64,000 bases of DNA from Castanea sativa (lineage: Eukaryota > Streptophyta > Magnoliopsida > Fagales > Fagaceae), in NCBI RefSeq assembly GCF_040712315.1, contig NC_134018.1, positions 15,210,835 through 15,274,834 of the forward strand, read 5' to 3'. The translations under genes and the position numbers were made by a program. The notes beneath the pieces are model-generated. The model had not been told where the DNA came from. It saw only the letters and a list, made by a program, of their open reading frames with translations, and searched no databases. Positions within the stretch are counted from its first letter, which is position 1. Each line of letters opens with the position of its first letter. Shown here piece after piece: positions 60,915 to 64,000 of this stretch.

Positions 60915-62400
60915 CAGGGCCAGCCCTTCCCTTAGGCGAGTTAGGCAATCGCCTAAGGCCCCAAGTGGAAGGGAGGCCCCCAAATTTAAAAAAATAAGGG
61001 TAGTAGGGAAAAAAATTAGTATCAGATTAAAAAAAAAAAAAGTATTAGATTAATTACAAAATTCGGTTAAACATTGTTTTCCTCTGGACAAACCAAAAAT
61101 CATCCGAATAAACTACCAATCCGGTCTAAGAGATTAACCATCAAACAATCACAAATCAAAACAAATAAAACAATTCAAACCCTAAAAATTTTACCTTTCT
61201 CAGTTTCTCTCTACTCTCCGCCTCTCTCTATATTCTGTCTCTCATTCTCTCTGATTCTCCACTCCACTGTTCACTACTTCACTTGAATCACTTCTCATCT
61301 GCTGATTCTGCTCAAGCTCAACACTATAGGCAACAACTCAAGGCTCAAGCAACTAAAGCAAGGCAGCACCGCAGCAAGCCTGGACCGCCTCCACCTCGGC
61401 GCCACCGGCCTCCCTCATCAGAACAGTTCGCCTCGTCGCCGCCTCGCCGCCTCTCTGAATTTGCTCTACTCGACTGCTCTTTGCCTCCCTCATCAGTATT
61501 CAGTACAGTCGTTCACTTCAATCCATCTTCTGATCTTCAGGTATAAATTATCAAGTATAAATATTTGGGATTTGGGGTCCGGTTTGGGCCTTCAAGTTTA
61601 AAGTTTTTTGTTTTTTTAATGATTCAGCCCTGAGCCCTTTTTATTTAATGATTCTGCCGTGTATAGTGTATTTGTAATGATTCTGATTCAGCCCTTTTTT
61701 CTTTTTCTTTTTTCTTTTTTTGAGTAATAGATAGGATTTGTTTTGTGTTTTTTTGTGGGTGGGTATTATAAATTAATAAGCCTAATGTAGTAATGTTATA
61801 GTTGTGCTGAAATTTTTGTTTTGCTTGTGCTTTTTTTTTTTTTTTTTAATTTTAATCTTGTGTTTATATATATATATATATATTAGTTAGTGGTAATATA
61901 TTAAATAAGTTTTTATTTATGCAGGTTGAGGTTGCTAAAAACTTATTATTGTTCGGTGAAACTACAACAATACTTTCTATATAAATCAGGTTCTATTTCT
62001 CATTTGCTCTACACTTGAAAGTTATTTTTTATTTTAGTCTTTATAAATATATTGTTTGATTAGAAATGTCTACTAAAAAATATGCATTTGGATATGAAAA
62101 ACTTAAAAAAAAAAAAAAAAAATTAATTGAGTCTCAAAAAGGATCAATGGATAAATTTGTTATTAGTAATAAACAAAATATAACACAAAATTTAGATGAA
62201 AATGAGATGTTAGAAGAACTTGAATACAAAAATTTAATTAGTCAATTTGCATCTCAAAATGCAAGAAAAATAGATTTTAAATAAAATATATTATAATATA
62301 AAAATATTAAATAAATATTAATTTAATTAATATATAGGTATAAAAAAGGCCCCATTTTTAGTTCCCGCCTTAGGCCCCAAAATGTCTAGGGCTGGCCTTG
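60915..62400 (+). mobile_element. hAT transposon, internally deleted, 8-bp target duplication
   Basis: Ends are CAGGGCCAGCCCTTC and its inverted partner (complement CAAGGCCAGCCCTAG). Perfect 8-bp flanks GTTACATC lie at 60907-60914 and 62401-62408. Subterminal AAGGCCCC/GGGGCCT words repeat inverted. A transposase-like N-terminus survives at 62066-62284, but DNA-binding and catalytic parts are absent. Precise removal rejoins the host pseudogene. Confidence 0.93.
62066..62284 (+). pseudogene. Remnant N-terminus of hAT transposase
   Basis: MSTKKYAFGYEKLKKKKKKL then IESQKGSMDKFVISNKQN and an acidic stretch resemble the start of plant TTF-finger/hAT-dimerisation transposase proteins. The frame ends after 72 codons, 116 bases from the element end, so everything downstream of the N-terminus was deleted. 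Part of the Lys run comes from a poly-A tract. Confidence 0.65.
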
Positions 62401-63256
62401 GTTACATCCGGGGCTGCTTATTCCTAGCTTTGTATAAAGCATGTTTCAATGTATTTATGGAGAGTTGGAATGCACTATATACAATGGTCAATAATTCCAG
62501 CTTTCACAATATGAGGATCAAACCATAATTGTTGCTGTAGTGACTCATGCAATATTGTTCATGCTAATTTATGTATGCGTTTTGTTGTTGAAAATATATT
62601 CAATTGGAACTAGTCTATTTGATTCCCAATTAATAAATTTTTACATTTCAGATAGGAAAAGAAAACATTGCTTATAGTGCTTAATTGGAAAAATGTTAAT
62701 TTCCTAAATGAAAATTTGTACTTCGAAACAACACTGCGTTATCTTATAGAAAAATATCATGTCATTGATTCCCTTTGAAGCCTAAAAAAAACCCTCACGC
62801 CTAAAACATGCCAGATGGATTGTAGGATATTATTATTAGATACCCATAAATTGCATGCGTTTAAGAGCGAAACAAATACACTAGTTGGTATTTAATGACA
62901 TGTCCTGTTAAAGTTTAGCACAAATTTACCACAAATTAGTCATCAAGCAGCATACACCTGTTCATCACCTTAACAGTCCCAATCCAACCACAACCGTACA
63001 TAAATATAAACAAAAGACAAGTCCTCCATTTCTCTATTCATTATTACTAGAATACTGATCTGCCTTGCAATATAAATAATGTAGAGGGTGCAATAGATGA
63101 TTATTCAAACATTTAATCTCATATCAAACTTACACTGTGGGGAACTAGTAGGCAGGGCAAAGAGGTGACAACTTTACAATTAACTTACCTGCATAATTCT
63201 TTATCTTGTCGCTTTATTCAAAAGAAAACCCTCTCCTTTTTTTTGTAGTGGCTAAT
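62401..63256. repeat. Second copy of the kinase 3' flank
   Basis: After a few bases of kelch-block sequence, the DNA from about 62430 follows 47940-48811 closely, up to the antisense kinase exon. No other gene is seen. Confidence 0.8.
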
Positions 63257-64000
63257 CTACCGTGCCGCCAATGATGAAAAGCTCACTTCGTTTGCAGAAC
63301 AAGAATCTGCTTCAGGCAGATTCCTTTCTGTATAAAAACCTGGCTGCTTTGGTGAAGGCAATAAACTCTCACTCCCTAGCATTAGGACCACGGATGACAT
63401 GTCTGGCCTATCACTGGGCTGTTGTTGCGCACATAATAGATCCACGTGAATGCATCGTAATGCCTCTGACAAAGTGAAGGAGTCATTTAGCACTTCATCC
63501 AATAGCTCTAGAGGTCTCTCTTCAATCCATAGTCTCCATGCCTAAAACACAAAAAAAATTGTCGGTTGCAGAGTTGTAGTTAAGAGTCATCTCTGATTTG
63601 TCAGATTTTTGAGAGAGCTAAAGATCATGGCATGAGGGGGCATTATAATTATCTTTGTTAGAGGTTGTCAAATTTACTAAAGCAGTCCAATTTTTTAATT
63701 ACTAGCATCTTACTTTACTTCAAAATGGAAATACAACTCAGGTTCTAAGTGAAGAGCAACTTCAACTTTTACCACATGTTAATTAACTTGCTACATAGTC
63801 AAATTTCTTTCTTAATCATACACGTCCAAGAAGTTTATGGTTATTTAGTAAAATTTCTTTATTCTTACATGTCCAAGAAGGTTGTGGGTGTGGTTTGCGT
63901 GATAAAATCCCCTGTTCTTCTTTCCACTTACTATCTCTAATACTATGACACCAAAACTAAAGACATCAAATTTGATTGAGAAGAGCCCTTCGACTGCGTA
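63257..64000 (-). CDS. S-domain receptor-like kinase, 3' exons only (cut by window edge)
   Basis: Two exons are visible: 64000-63869 (continuing outside the window; [20 protein letters not shown], kinase subdomain IX, ending LLGH) and 63541-63257 ([16 protein letters not shown] ... [15 protein letters not shown] ... SSLAAR, stop at 63259-63257). The intron 63868-63542 has GT and AG borders and joins in phase 0. Within the visible 139 codons there is no stop; Phe stands where relatives have Ser in the KSDV motif. A duplicate of the exon end (CCAAGAAG, 63827-63834) lies in the intron. It is convergent with the intact kinase gene. Whether the whole gene works cannot be judged here. Confidence 0.88.

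Overview
This is plant nuclear DNA. The evidence is spliced genes with GT-AG introns, an S-domain receptor-like kinase, a relic of the chloroplast import gene Toc75, and plant-type retrotransposons (an L1 LINE with RNase H, Copia, Tat-lineage Gypsy, hAT and Mutator-like MITEs). The kinase cluster suggests a woody rosid such as the oak family, but that is a guess. I see no bacterial-style operon, CRISPR array, rRNA or tRNA gene.

One gene is complete: an S-domain (G-type lectin) receptor-like kinase of seven exons at 43794-47936 on the + strand, with an intact kinase core. The last exons of a second kinase of the same family enter from the right edge on the - strand (63257-64000). A dead last exon of a third lies at 48812-49096, also on the - strand. 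The 3' flank of the intact gene plus the antisense kinase tail (47937-49290) is repeated at about 62430-63730, so the locus is a duplicated tail-to-tail kinase cluster. A second duplicated block carries a kelch-like pseudogene. Copy 1 is 20396-21250 plus 34592-36252. Copy 2 is 49281-51188, 52186-52674, 60189-60914 and 62401-62440.

Nearly everything else is transposon, much of it nested, and many boundaries can be read to the base. Left to right: a Mutator-like MITE (1567-1757, 9-bp target duplication); a full-length decayed L1 LINE (3913-9507, perfect 16-bp duplication); a 300-bp MITE (9987-10286); a Toc75 pseudogene that keeps an intron (12418-12886); a decayed Copia element with a truncated 3' LTR (13386-20395); and a Tat-lineage Gypsy element on the - strand (21549-33867, duplication ACTAA). 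The Gypsy element carries an antisense reading frame with its own TATA box, and that frame is split by a 2.3-kb solo LTR (24506-26788).

Further right come a 2.9-kb long inverted repeat (36253-39192), the 3' remnant of an LTR element (about 39330-40626), a hAT-type MITE (51189-52185), a pol-less gag-carrying LTR element on the - strand (52675-60188, duplication AAGTG), and an internally deleted hAT element (60915-62400, duplication GTTACATC).

The two kelch blocks serve as dated references for each other: copy 1 preserves the empty site of the hAT MITE, and copy 2 has uninterrupted sequence where copy 1 has the Gypsy insertion and the inverted repeat. The most unusual objects are the pol-less LTR element with two zinc knuckles and an acidic-tailed accessory frame, the promoter-bearing antisense frame of the Tat element, and the long inverted repeat, a plausible small-RNA source.
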